From contig NZ_BCXG01000003.1 in NCBI RefSeq assembly GCF_001894985.1, positions 62,001 through 126,000 on the forward strand: 64,000 bases of DNA, read 5' to 3'. Position numbers and translations under genes: made by a program. Within the stretch, counting starts at the first letter, position 1, and every line of letters begins with the position of its first letter. Positions 26,581-35,071 of the stretch are shown piece after piece. The DNA comes from Rhodococcus tukisamuensis NBRC 100609 (lineage in GTDB: Bacteria; Actinomycetota; Actinomycetes; Mycobacteriales; Mycobacteriaceae). The notes beneath the pieces were generated by a model that had not been told where the DNA came from, searched no databases, and was given only the letters and a program-made list of their open reading frames with translations.

Positions 26581-27699
26581 GTGAACGCAGGGCACGCCAG
26601 GACATTCGTACAGGCATCGATTCTCGGGATGGCGACGCTGCTGGCCTTGGCCCCGCCCGCCGCCGCCGACCCCAACACGGTGAACCCGATTCCCGGGCTC
26701 AACGGCACGAACGGACTCCCTGACCTGCGCGGACGGACAACCGCCGTGGCCCAGGCGACCGGCATGCTCAGCGCCAACCGCACCCAGGACAGCAATGTCC
26801 TCGGCACCGACCTCGGCATCATGTGGGACAACGGCAGCGGCCAGACCCTCACCGCATTCGGCGACTCGGCGGGCCTCGGCGTGCCGAACCTGCTCGCCGG
26901 CAGCCTCTGGTCCTGGCGCAGCAACACGCTCTACCGGAGCAACGACCGCAACCTTGCCGACGGCATGGCCTTCGACAGCACACCCCGAGACCTGCTGGGG
27001 CAGTCGAAGGAACTCGTTCCCAGTCCGAAGATCCCGTTCATCGAGATCAGCCGGATCCCCACAGCGGGTGTGGCGGTCGACGGAGTGCAGTACATGTCAC
27101 TGATGTCGGTGAAGAACTGGGGCGACCCGGGGCACTGGGAGACCAACTACTCGAGCCTGGCGGTCTCCACCGACAACGGCGAGAACTGGGTGCAAGCCCC
27201 CGAGACCAACCGCCCCAGCGACGGCGCCAACCGGAACTTCCAGATGAACGCCTTCCTCAAGGACGGCGGTTTCGTCTACGAGTACGGCACGCCGCCCGGC
27301 CGCGGCGGGCTCGCCTACGTGGCCCGGGTGCCGGAGAAGCAGATTCGCGACCTGGCCGCCTACGAGTACTGGAACGGCACCGAATGGAAGAAGGGCGACG
27401 TCAACGCCGCGGCACCGATCGTCTTCGGCGGCGTCGGCGAGCTGTCGGTGCAGTACAACGAGTTCCTCGGTCAGTACCTGATGCTCACCACCGACAACTT
27501 CAACTCGGTGGTGATGCGGCGCTCCCCGAGCCCGACCGGACCGTGGGGTCCGGCGGAGGTGCTACTCGACGCCCGCGAACTGCCCACCGCCTACGGGGCG
27601 TACATGCACCCGTGGTCGACCGGTCCCGACCTCTACTTCCTCACCACAGTGCACTCGAACTACAACGTGCTGCTGATGCGCACCACGCTCAACCGCTGA
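26581..27699 (+). CDS. Secreted DUF4185 protein (GH183-like, possible D-arabinanase)
   Basis: A 372-residue exported protein. A GTG start with GAGGGG seven bases upstream is followed by a signal peptide (ASILGMATLLALAPPAAA). The mature part has GTDLGIMWDNGSGQTLTAFGDS, SNTLYRSNDRNLADGMAF and TAYGAYMHPWS, the pattern of DUF4185 five-bladed propeller hydrolases. As I recall, members of this family were shown to be endo-D-arabinanases (GH183) acting on arabinogalactan/LAM. That fits an organism that also encodes AftD, but the exact subfamily and catalytic acids cannot be confirmed by eye. Confidence 0.78.
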   Translation: MNAGHARTFVQASILGMATLLALAPPAAADPNTVNPIPGLNGTNGLPDLRGRTTAVAQATGMLSANRTQDSNVLGTDLGIMWDNGSGQTLTAFGDSAGLGVPNLLAGSLWSWRSNTLYRSNDRNLADGMAFDSTPRDLLGQSKELVPSPKIPFIEISRIPTAGVAVDGVQYMSLMSVKNWGDPGHWETNYSSLAVSTDNGENWVQAPETNRPSDGANRNFQMNAFLKDGGFVYEYGTPPGRGGLAYVARVPEKQIRDLAAYEYWNGTEWKKGDVNAAAPIVFGGVGELSVQYNEFLGQYLMLTTDNFNSVVMRRSPSPTGPWGPAEVLLDARELPTAYGAYMHPWSTGPDLYFLTTVHSNYNVLLMRTTLNR

Positions 27700-27734
27700 C
27701 CGACGGGGCCGACCCCGCCACTACGGTCACGCGC

Positions 27735-28334
27735 ATGGATGCACACGACTGGGACGCCCGGTACGCGGGCGACGAACTCACCTGGGGCGCGGCCGCCGAC
27801 CCGACCGTGGTGGCGGTGGCCACGGCCCTCACCGCCGGCCGGGCCCTCGACCTGGGCTGCGGCGAGGGCCGGAACGCCCTGTGGCTCGCCAACCGGGGAT
27901 GGCGGGTGACGGCGGTGGACTTCTCCACGGTCGCACTGACCAAGGGCCACCGCGCGGCGGCGCATTCGCCCAGGTCGGTGCGCGATCGCGTCGACTGGGT
28001 GCGGGCCGATGTGACGCAGGTCGAACTGCCGCCGAACTATGACCTCGTACTCCTCACGTACCTGCATCTGCCCAGGTCGCCGCGGCGTGCGCTGCTGCGC
28101 CGGGCGTCGGCCGCGCTGGCCCCCGGCGGCACGTTGCTGCTACTCGGACACGCCGCAGTGGCGCATGCGCACTTCCCCGTGGAACCCGAAACACTCTGCC
28201 TCCCAGAGGAACTGACCGAAGACCTCGACGGCACCGGGCTCCGGGTCGTGGCCACGCCGCAGGGCGGGGGCGACGACGCGGGCGTCGCGACGGACCTGGT
28301 GGTGATCGCGACAAAACCATCTCTTGGCAGCTAA
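27735..28334 (+). CDS. Class I SAM-dependent methyltransferase (TehB-like)
   Basis: A 199-residue methyltransferase. The N-terminal WDARYAGDELTWG and motif I ALDLGCGEGRNALWLANRG at about residues 37-55 are typical of the TehB/thiopurine-methyltransferase-like group. The acidic loop is VTAVDFSTVAL and motif IV is YDLVLLTYLHLP. It starts 35 bp after the DUF4185 gene, possibly co-transcribed. Substrate unknown. Confidence 0.82.
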   Translation: MDAHDWDARYAGDELTWGAAADPTVVAVATALTAGRALDLGCGEGRNALWLANRGWRVTAVDFSTVALTKGHRAAAHSPRSVRDRVDWVRADVTQVELPPNYDLVLLTYLHLPRSPRRALLRRASAALAPGGTLLLLGHAAVAHAHFPVEPETLCLPEELTEDLDGTGLRVVATPQGGGDDAGVATDLVVIATKPSLGS

Positions 28335-28353
28335 CTGAATCACGAGTAACATC
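28325..28353 (+). promoter_or_regulatory. Promoter of fadE5
   Basis: TTGGCA (28325-28330), 17-bp spacer, TAACAT (28348-28353), both close to consensus. The -35 overlaps the end of the preceding methyltransferase gene. Confidence 0.6.
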
Positions 28354-28365
28354 GCCTAAGTTACC
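28347..28365. promoter_or_regulatory. Inverted repeat over the fadE5 promoter
   Basis: GTAAC-N9-GTTAC overlaps the -10 and predicted start of transcription, a position suited to a repressor such as a TetR-type fatty-acid regulator. It does not match the CTTACTC-type operator of fadA2/fabG4. Confidence 0.4.
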
Positions 28366-28433
28366 GACGAGTAGGTACACTTGGGCGGTACTGACACAGC
28401 GAGACCGCACCTCACCGGGAGAGTTAAGAAGAC

Positions 28434-30269
28434 ATGGGCCATTACAAGAGCAACGTCCGTGACCTGGAGTTCAACCTCTTCGAGGTGCTGGGTCTCGAGA
28501 ACGCACTGAACGCAGGCACCTGGGGCGACCTGGACGTCTCGACCATCAAGGACATGCTGTCCGAGGTCGCGCGCCTCGCCGAGGGACCGCTGGCCGAGTC
28601 GTTCGCCGACGCCGACCGCAACCCGCCGGTGTTCGACACCGAGACGCACGAGGCGACCCTGCCGGAGCCCTTCAAGAAGTCCTTCAAGGCCATGTGGGAC
28701 GCCGAGTGGTACCGCATGGGCCTCGACGAGGAGATCGGCGGCGTGCCGGTCCCCCGCGCCCTGGTGTGGGCCATCGCCGAGATGATGCTGGGCGCGCAGC
28801 CCGCCGCCTTCATGTACCAGGCCGGCCCGTCGTTCGCGAACGTGCTCTACACCAACGGCACCGACGAGCAGAAGCAGTGGGCGGCCACCTGCGTCGAGCG
28901 CGGCTGGGGCGCCACCATGGTCCTCACCGAGCCGGACGCCGGCTCCGACGTGGGCGCCGGACGCACCAAGGCGATCAAGCAGGACGACGGCACCTGGCAC
29001 ATCGAGGGCGTCAAGCGTTTCATCACGTCCGCCACCTCGGACGACCTGTTCGAGAACATCTTCCACCTGGTGCTGGCCCGCCCCGAGGGCGCCGGACCGG
29101 GCACCAAGGGCCTGAGCCTGTTCTTCGTCCCGAAGATCCACTTCGACTTCGAGAAGAACGAGCTCGGCGAGCGCAACGGCGTCTTCGTCACCAACGTCGA
29201 GCACAAGATGGGCCTGAAGGCGTCCACCACCTGTGAGCTGACCTTCGGCGGCCACGGCGTGCCCGCACAGGGCTGGCTGGTCGGCGAGGTCCACAACGGC
29301 ATTGCCCAGATGTTCGACGTCATCGAGCACGCCCGGATGATGGTGGGCACCAAGGCCATCTCCACCCTGTCCACCGGCTACCTCAACGCGCTCGACTACG
29401 CCAAGGCTCGCGTGCAGGGTGCCGATCTGACGCAGATGACCGACAAGGCCGCGCCCCGCGTGACCATCACCCACCACCCGGACGTCCGTCGCAGCCTCGC
29501 GATGCAGAAGGCGTACGCGGAGGGCCTGCGCGCGGTGTACCTCTACACCGCGGCACACCAGGACGAAGAGCTCGCCAAGCTGGTCTCCGGCGCCGACAAG
29601 GACACCGCGTTCCGCGTCAACGACCTGCTGCTCCCGATCGTCAAGGGTGTCGGTTCCGAGCGGGCCTACCAGTACCTGACCGACAGCCTGCAGACCTACG
29701 GCGGCTCCGGCTTCCTGCAGGACTACCCGATCGAGCAGTACATCCGCGACTCGAAGATCGACTCGCTGTACGAGGGCACCACCGCCATCCAGGCGCAGGA
29801 CTTCTTCTTCCGCAAGATCGCCCGCGACCGTGGCGTCGCCCTGGCCCACGTCGCCGGGCAGGTCAAGCAGTTCATCGACAGCGAGACCGGCGACGACCGC
29901 CTCAAGGGCGATCGCGCCCTGCTCGCCACCGCCCTCGAGGACGTCCAGACCATGGCCGCCACCCTCACCGGGTTCCTGATGGGCGCGCAGGAGCAGCCGA
30001 CCGAGCTGTACAAGGTCGGCCTCGGCTCCGTCCGCTTCCTGATGGCCGTCGGCGACCTGCTGATCGGCTGGCGTCTGCTGGTCCAGTCCGAGATCGCCCT
30101 CGCGGCTCTCGACGGCGGCGCGTCCGACAAGGACAAGGCGTTCTACGAGGGCAAGGTCGCCATCGCGTCCTTCTTCGCGAAGAACGTGCTGCCGGAGCTG
30201 ACCGCGAGCCGCGCGATCGTCGCCGCCGTCGACAACGACATCATGGAGCTCGACGAAGCCGCGTTCTGA
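28434..30269 (+). CDS. fadE5: Acyl-CoA dehydrogenase, FadE5-type (large, 611 aa)
   Basis: A long-form acyl-CoA dehydrogenase of the VLCAD/FadE5 class with a C-terminal helical extension. FAD motifs are [14 protein letters not shown] and [13 protein letters not shown]; the catalytic Glu is in [14 protein letters not shown] near residue 447. The start [20 protein letters not shown] is characteristic of mycobacterial FadE5 (Rv0244c by memory), a broad-range enzyme for the first step of fatty acid beta-oxidation. In M. tuberculosis it neighbours fadA2; here they are 6.5 kb apart. GGGAGAG precedes the ATG. Confidence 0.93.
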   Translation: MGHYKSNVRDLEFNLFEVLGLENALNAGTWGDLDVSTIKDMLSEVARLAEGPLAESFADADRNPPVFDTETHEATLPEPFKKSFKAMWDAEWYRMGLDEEIGGVPVPRALVWAIAEMMLGAQPAAFMYQAGPSFANVLYTNGTDEQKQWAATCVERGWGATMVLTEPDAGSDVGAGRTKAIKQDDGTWHIEGVKRFITSATSDDLFENIFHLVLARPEGAGPGTKGLSLFFVPKIHFDFEKNELGERNGVFVTNVEHKMGLKASTTCELTFGGHGVPAQGWLVGEVHNGIAQMFDVIEHARMMVGTKAISTLSTGYLNALDYAKARVQGADLTQMTDKAAPRVTITHHPDVRRSLAMQKAYAEGLRAVYLYTAAHQDEELAKLVSGADKDTAFRVNDLLLPIVKGVGSERAYQYLTDSLQTYGGSGFLQDYPIEQYIRDSKIDSLYEGTTAIQAQDFFFRKIARDRGVALAHVAGQVKQFIDSETGDDRLKGDRALLATALEDVQTMAATLTGFLMGAQEQPTELYKVGLGSVRFLMAVGDLLIGWRLLVQSEIALAALDGGASDKDKAFYEGKVAIASFFAKNVLPELTASRAIVAAVDNDIMELDEAAF

Positions 30270-30300
30270 GCCTTCGGTTCACCGCGGGTAGACCCCTGAC

Positions 30301-30349
30301 AACAGCGCTGCCGCGCACCGGATCGTCGGTGCGCGGCAGCGCTGTTTGC
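30301..30349. terminator. Bidirectional terminator between fadE5 and the VanW gene
   Basis: A perfect 20-bp stem (30301-30320 with 30327-30346), six-base loop, followed by TTT on the plus strand. Confidence 0.9.
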
Positions 30350-30365
30350 GTTGCGGCTGTTGCGC

Positions 30366-32744
30366 CTACTCGCACTTGACGATGGGCACCGGGTCGTACT
30401 TCACCGTGCGGGTGTGACGCGAGATCTCTTCTCCCGTCTTGTGATCGGAGATCACCCGGGTGTCGCTGGTGGTGAATCCCTTCGCGCCGCCGGACGGGAC
30501 GCAGCCGTCACCCTTGGGCAGGTTCACCGTGTTCGGCGACGTGTCGGCGTAGCGCTCACCGGCAATGGACTCGACCTCCACCGACTTCGTTCCCCAGAAC
30601 CGCACCGTCACATCGGAACTCGTACCCACCGCCTCGATCACCACTCCGGTCGGTGCGGTGTTGGTGAACTGCAGGTCGATCGCTCCGTCGAAGACGGTGG
30701 CCTCGCGGGCCGCGGGGTAGCGCGAGATGTAATAGCTGTGCTCGGTGTGGCCGGCGTCCTTCATGCCCGCGAAGTACGACGCGTTGTACAGCGTCGTCGC
30801 GAGCTGACTGATGCCGCCGCCCACGGCCTTGTCCGGTCGTCCGTTGTTGATGATCCCGGACTCGACGTAGCCCTCCGCGGCGCCGCGGGTACCGGTGTGA
30901 CCGTTGAGCGAGAAGGTTCCTCCCGGCTTGACCAGGGCACCGTTGATCTCGGCCGCGGCGAGCCGGATGTTCACGCCGGACGCGTACTCGAAACCGCCGG
31001 TCGTGTACTCCGAGACGACCTCCCGGATGCCGAGCTTGTCCGCGGCTGCGGTGGTGAGCTCCGGTTCCTTGGCCTCGTAGACCGCCGCGACACTGCGGTC
31101 GCCGGGGGCGGCCAGCAGGTCCGGCAGGCCGCCGAGGGTCTTGTGCCACTCCACGACGTTGCCGGTGACGGACGGCACCACCTTCGGCGAGCCGCCGGCA
31201 AAGCTGAACGTCGCGTCCTTGGGCTTGACCTCGGTCGGCGCCAACTGCGGCGCCAGCAGGGCCGCCGCGGCGTCGACGTTGTACCCGGGGGCCAGTCCGC
31301 CGCTGCCGTCCGGCGCGAAGGTCAGTACCGCACCGATGTCGTTGCGGCGCAAGACAGCCGACTTGCCGTCCTTCCCGGTCACCGTGACGTCGGCAGCCGC
31401 GGCCGGGGTCGCGATGTCGCGCAGTGCGCGGTCCACGCCGTCCTGGGTCACCGCGACCGGTGCCACGTTCACCGGCACCTCGACGCCGCCGACGGCAGCC
31501 CACTGCTCGGCGAGGGCCGAGGCCGCTCCCTCGGCATCGAGAGCCTGGCCGGCGCGCGGCGAGACACCGGTCGGGGTGGGGCCGTCGAAGGCGATGCCGC
31601 CCTCGACCGGGGCGCGGTCCACCTGAGGGCGGAGCCCCTCGACTGCGGCGGCCAGTGCCGCCTCGTCACTGGTGGACACGACCCCGATCTCGCGGTGGGA
31701 GAACAGTGAGGTCAGCCGGGTGACCGGGTTCAGCGGCTGGGCGCCGGCCCGGTCCAGCGTGGCGGACCAGTCGATGCCCAGGCCGGCCTGCTCCGGCACC
31801 ACCTGCGCCCGCGCGTCGCCCGCCCGGACCTCGACGGGCTGCTGCACGCGCGGACCGAGCTCGGTGCGCAGCATCGCCTCGGCATCGGCCGGGTTCATCC
31901 CGCCCACGTCTACCCCCGCGACGGAGACGCCGCGCGGTACCTGGTCCGAGGACATCGCGTAGTCGACCCCGTAGGCGAGGATGCCGACGGCGAGCGCGGC
32001 GGCCGCACCGATCGCGACCTTCACGCCGGTGGACCGACCGGACCCGCCCGCGCGGTCGGCGGGCACCGGGTCGGCGTTGAGTGGCCGAGGCTCCGAGGGC
32101 GGCGGGGTCTGAGACTGGGGCTGGGCCTGCTGGGGCCGAGACTGCGAGGGCGGGGTGATCGACCGCGGCGGGGCGACGACGGTGGTCGGAGGCTCCTCCG
32201 GTGACTGGGCGGCCGGCGGCTCGACGCGCACCACGGACATCACCTCGGTCTTCACCTCCCCCGGATCAACGGCGGGCGCGGTGAACGTCTCCACCGGCGC
32301 GACGGAATCGTCGGGCGCGTCGAGGTCGGAACCTGCGGACGGTGCCGCCGTGGTCGGGTCGGCGTCGGCCGCGGGCCCCGCGTGGGTGGCGACCTCGTTC
32401 ACGGGCTCTGCGTCGCTCACAGACTCCGTGCCGCGCGCTGCCTCGGCGTCGGCCGCGAGTTTGGTGGAGGTCCCGGACCCGACAACCTCGTCGGCCGTGG
32501 ACTTCGAGTCGGCCGCGCGCTCGAGGTCGGCGTCCGGTTCCGGCGCGACGGCGTCCGCCCGGGGCTCCGATTCGGTCGCCCTGGTCAGTCGAGCCGTCCG
32601 GGCGTCGTCTGCATCGGGCTCACGCGAGATCCGCTCCGTTTGCGCCTCGTCGACATCGGGCGCGGCGTCGTGCGCATCCGATTCGGGGCCGGTTTCCGCC
32701 CGTTCGCCCGAGTCTCCACCGATACCGCCGTTGGCGCCGATCAT
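30366..32744 (-). CDS. VanW-domain membrane protein with long acidic cytoplasmic tail
   Basis: A 792-residue protein. Residues about 1-235 are a low-complexity Asp/Glu/Ala/Thr-rich region ending in a Pro/Gln stretch. One transmembrane helix (VAIGAAAALAVGILAYGVDY) is at about 242-262. Outside it lie tandem YoaR-like, putative peptidoglycan-binding domains and a VanW domain at about 600-745 (PGGTFSLNGHTGTRG, GGGISQLATTLYNASYFAG). The C-terminus carries a Cys pair. Probable envelope protein; VanW function is unknown despite its name. The ATG at 32744 has GGGAGGG; a GTG at 32747 is adjacent. Confidence 0.87.
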   Translation of the reverse strand: MIGANGGIGGDSGERAETGPESDAHDAAPDVDEAQTERISREPDADDARTARLTRATESEPRADAVAPEPDADLERAADSKSTADEVVGSGTSTKLAADAEAARGTESVSDAEPVNEVATHAGPAADADPTTAAPSAGSDLDAPDDSVAPVETFTAPAVDPGEVKTEVMSVVRVEPPAAQSPEEPPTTVVAPPRSITPPSQSRPQQAQPQSQTPPPSEPRPLNADPVPADRAGGSGRSTGVKVAIGAAAALAVGILAYGVDYAMSSDQVPRGVSVAGVDVGGMNPADAEAMLRTELGPRVQQPVEVRAGDARAQVVPEQAGLGIDWSATLDRAGAQPLNPVTRLTSLFSHREIGVVSTSDEAALAAAVEGLRPQVDRAPVEGGIAFDGPTPTGVSPRAGQALDAEGAASALAEQWAAVGGVEVPVNVAPVAVTQDGVDRALRDIATPAAAADVTVTGKDGKSAVLRRNDIGAVLTFAPDGSGGLAPGYNVDAAAALLAPQLAPTEVKPKDATFSFAGGSPKVVPSVTGNVVEWHKTLGGLPDLLAAPGDRSVAAVYEAKEPELTTAAADKLGIREVVSEYTTGGFEYASGVNIRLAAAEINGALVKPGGTFSLNGHTGTRGAAEGYVESGIINNGRPDKAVGGGISQLATTLYNASYFAGMKDAGHTEHSYYISRYPAAREATVFDGAIDLQFTNTAPTGVVIEAVGTSSDVTVRFWGTKSVEVESIAGERYADTSPNTVNLPKGDGCVPSGGAKGFTTSDTRVISDHKTGEEISRHTRTVKYDPVPIVKCE

Positions 32745-32886
32745 CACGGCCCTCCCACTGATTGCTTCACCCCGCCGGAGCCAGGTCGTTTCCGAGGCTC
32801 AAGGGTAGACGGGACAAAACGTGCACCGCCCAGACGATGGCCGGGAGCTCGACGGCGGGGGCACAGAAGACGGCCCGCAGAAATAG

Positions 32887-32937
32887 GTAGTCCCACGCTG
32901 CAGCCGGGTCGGGGGTCTGGCTGCAACGCGGGACTAC
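32887..32937. other. Long imperfect hairpin, possible small RNA or orphan terminator
   Basis: Arms 32887-32905 (starting GTAGTCCCACGCTGCAGCC) and 32919-32937 pair at 17 of 19 positions around a G-rich 13-base loop. On the minus strand it is followed by CTATTTCT, a weak U-tract. It lies 500 bp downstream of the nearest minus-strand gene and 140 bp upstream of the VanW gene. Confidence 0.45.
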
Positions 32938-33313
32938 TTGGGTATCGGGGTCGGCTCACAAGGCGTTACACATCCATCACAAAATATTTCCAAACCGGGT
33001 CCCGGCGACGCGATTCGTGCGACTACCAGGCATTACACGTGGATCCCGAGCGGCAACCGCCAGAGTGCTGCGACTGCCGTGCACCCGCCGCGACCGGCCG
33101 TCCCCGACGATCCCGGCGTAATCGAGCGGGTGTCTGGGCGGACTCTCGAGGCAGGAGCCGCTCGCCGGAGGTCTGACGCCGAAATCACCAACACGCGTCC
33201 ATGTCCAACGCGTCACCTCCGGACTGCCGTGTTGCCCGGACAGACGCTGTACATCGTCGCCGGGGGCTGCGGCGCGAACGAACCGACAGAACGGCCAGGG
33301 CGACATGAACGGT

Positions 33314-33398
33314 GGCTGCGCCGCCGGCGCAGCCGACCCGGCGCGAACAGACGCAGGGCCCTCCCGCTCGGCGTGTACCGATCCGTAGGGCCCTGCGT
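33314..33398 (-). terminator. Tandem hairpins downstream of the GH19 gene
   Basis: Hairpin 1: ACGCAGGGCCCT / AGGGCCCTGCGT (33351-33362, 33387-33398), 12 bp perfect. Hairpin 2: GGCTGCGCC-GCC-GGCGCAGCC (33314-33334), 9 bp perfect. Read on the minus strand they follow the GH19 stop by about 45 bp. Confidence 0.65.
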
Positions 33399-33441
33399 GG
33401 TGGGTCGCGTCAGCGCTCGGTCGCGGCGCTCGCTGTCCGCG

Positions 33442-34269
33442 TTACGGCTGGAGCAGAACGTCCAGGCCGCGCTGGAAGTCCCGCACCCGCCGATCGAGGG
33501 CGTGGTGGCCGCCGTTGACGAGCTCGGACACCCGGACGATTCCGGCGGTGTCGGCGACCTGGTTGAGGTTCCTCGAGGTCCAGTACCAGGCGGCGGTGGC
33601 GAAGGCGTTCTCCGGTGCCTCGAGAAGCTCGGGCTGCGCGACGAAGTCGACGCCCGTGTACGCGCTCACGCTCTCGTAGTTGTGGCGGCCGGTGATCTGG
33701 ATGGCGCCGCGGCCCTTGTAGCGCTCCCCGTCGCCCGCGTGGGTGTTTCCGAGGTCCGCTCGACCCTCGTAGGCGCGCCCGGACGCGTACTCCTCGAATG
33801 TCCGGAACGAGTCGGACTCGACGGCGAGCTGCGCAATGAAGGCCGCCTGGCGGACGGGGTTGTCGATACCGCCGCGCGTCATCGCCGCGTTCAGAGGCTC
33901 GACGTACGCCGCGATCTTCTCCGCGGGCATGCCGGGCACGATGCGCGCCAGCTCGTCCGGGGTCACCGCGAGCGGGGGCGGCGGGGGCGGGGGTGCCGGA
34001 GCCGCCTCCGGCGCCGGGGCCGTCTCCACGGCTCCGGGCTGAGCCTGGTCGGCCGACCCCGAGTCGGCGCCGGGAAGGGTGGGGAACTGGAGCACCTTGA
34101 ACAGGTCCCCGGCTTCGTGGAACCGGACCGGAGCGGCGACGACGCCCGCAGCGGCGGTGTCAGTGGTGTCGGCGCTCGCGACGCCGGGGCCGACGAAACC
34201 GACGACACAGGTGGTCAAGGCGGCGGCGGCAATGGCCGCACGGAAATGGCGCGAGTGTGAGACGTGCAA
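33442..34269 (-). CDS. Secreted GH19-family (chitinase/endolysin-like) hydrolase
   Basis: A 275-residue exported hydrolase. A TTG start at 34269 is chosen because GGAG lies seven bases before it and it gives a clean signal peptide (AAIAAAALTTCVVGFVGPGV, cleavage near VASA-DT). A Pro/Ala-rich linker is at about 85-105, then a GH19 lysozyme-like domain with FIAQLAVESDSFRTFEEYAS (catalytic Glu candidates) and the signature KGRGAIQITGRHNY. It probably cleaves peptidoglycan, or chitin. The longer reading frame from 34368 lacks a signal peptide at its start. Confidence 0.85.
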   Translation of the reverse strand: MHVSHSRHFRAAIAAAALTTCVVGFVGPGVASADTTDTAAAGVVAAPVRFHEAGDLFKVLQFPTLPGADSGSADQAQPGAVETAPAPEAAPAPPPPPPPLAVTPDELARIVPGMPAEKIAAYVEPLNAAMTRGGIDNPVRQAAFIAQLAVESDSFRTFEEYASGRAYEGRADLGNTHAGDGERYKGRGAIQITGRHNYESVSAYTGVDFVAQPELLEAPENAFATAAWYWTSRNLNQVADTAGIVRVSELVNGGHHALDRRVRDFQRGLDVLLQP

Positions 34270-35071
34270 GGTCGTACTCCAAGATTCGGCCGAAAGGCGC
34301 GTCGGCCTGGCGATCGGATGCCGCGGGTGTTGCGAAGGACTTCCCCGTCCCTCACAGGTCACCGTCACGCAGCAATTAGGTCACAACCAGGTAACGTCGC
34401 AGGTAGCCCAGGTTTCAACCAATCGAGACGAGCATCACATTCTTTCTTCTGGCGTGTCGGGTTGACATTCGGTCGAATCCGATCTGCCCCGAAGGCACTC
34501 GGCGTGGCGGCGCTCCGACGCCCGCACTGCCGCGGTCACCCCACCCGTGGGTCGGCGCGTCGAGCGACCGAGAGGACGCCCGGAATTGTTGTACTGCAAT
34601 TAGATTCGCCCAAAGATCCGACGCGGGCGAGCGGCCCGATCCCCAGCGCTCACGACGGCCGTCAGCGCCGTTCCGCAGCGGCCTCCCACCCCGGGCGCCG
34701 GCCACCTTCGCGGCCCGCAGAGGGCGGACACGAGGCACCCGGTCAGTGCCCTACCTAACATCGGCAACCGGTCCGGATGCGGCGCTTGATAACGACGCGA
34801 ACACCATCCGGAGGGCCCCCGTGACCTTCCCGATACCGAACACCCGCCCCACCCGCCCCAGGCCGGCGCCCCCGAATGTGCGCCCGGGCGGACTCGACGA
34901 ACGGTTCGCGATACCGAAGTCGGACGAGAACGAAGGGCTTGTTCGCCCTCGCCGTGCAGACCTACGCTGGACGAGGTGACTGTCGTGCGAGGACCGCGGG
35001 AGTCGAGCGTCAGACACCGGCCTTCCGGCTCCCGCTACGCCAGCGGCTTCCGAGGGGAACGGAGCTTGCGC
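34270..35071. other. 802-bp intergenic region: GH19 leader and GMC promoter
   Basis: On the minus strand the 200 bases before the GH19 start are rich in stems, e.g. GAGGGAC-GGGGAA-GTCCTTC and GGCCGA/TCGGCC, and could form a structured leader. On the plus strand TTGTTC (34939-34944), 18 bp, TACGCT (34963-34968) is a weak promoter for the GMC gene. A 77-codon open frame at 34746-34979 lacks support. Confidence 0.4.

Larger units (their letters stand above)
32748..33441. other. 694-bp region without a supported gene
   Basis: Open frames here are shadows or lack starts, composition bias or family resemblance. The region holds a long imperfect hairpin (32887-32937) and, at its right end, two tandem hairpins serving the GH19 gene. 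A small RNA is possible, but nothing matches a known family by eye. Confidence 0.5.

Noticed and set aside
28345-28365. A copy of the CTTACTC/GAGTAAG operator before fadE5
   Set aside because: Only one GAGTAA half is present and the partner is in the wrong orientation and spacing.
32938-34260. A 440-codon plus-strand open frame
   Set aside because: It is the antisense shadow of the GH19 gene, which has a signal peptide and family motifs on the minus strand.
34746-34979. A 77-codon plus-strand open frame before the GMC gene
   Set aside because: No ribosome site, Pro/Arg-rich composition of random GC-rich DNA, and it overlaps the candidate GMC promoter.
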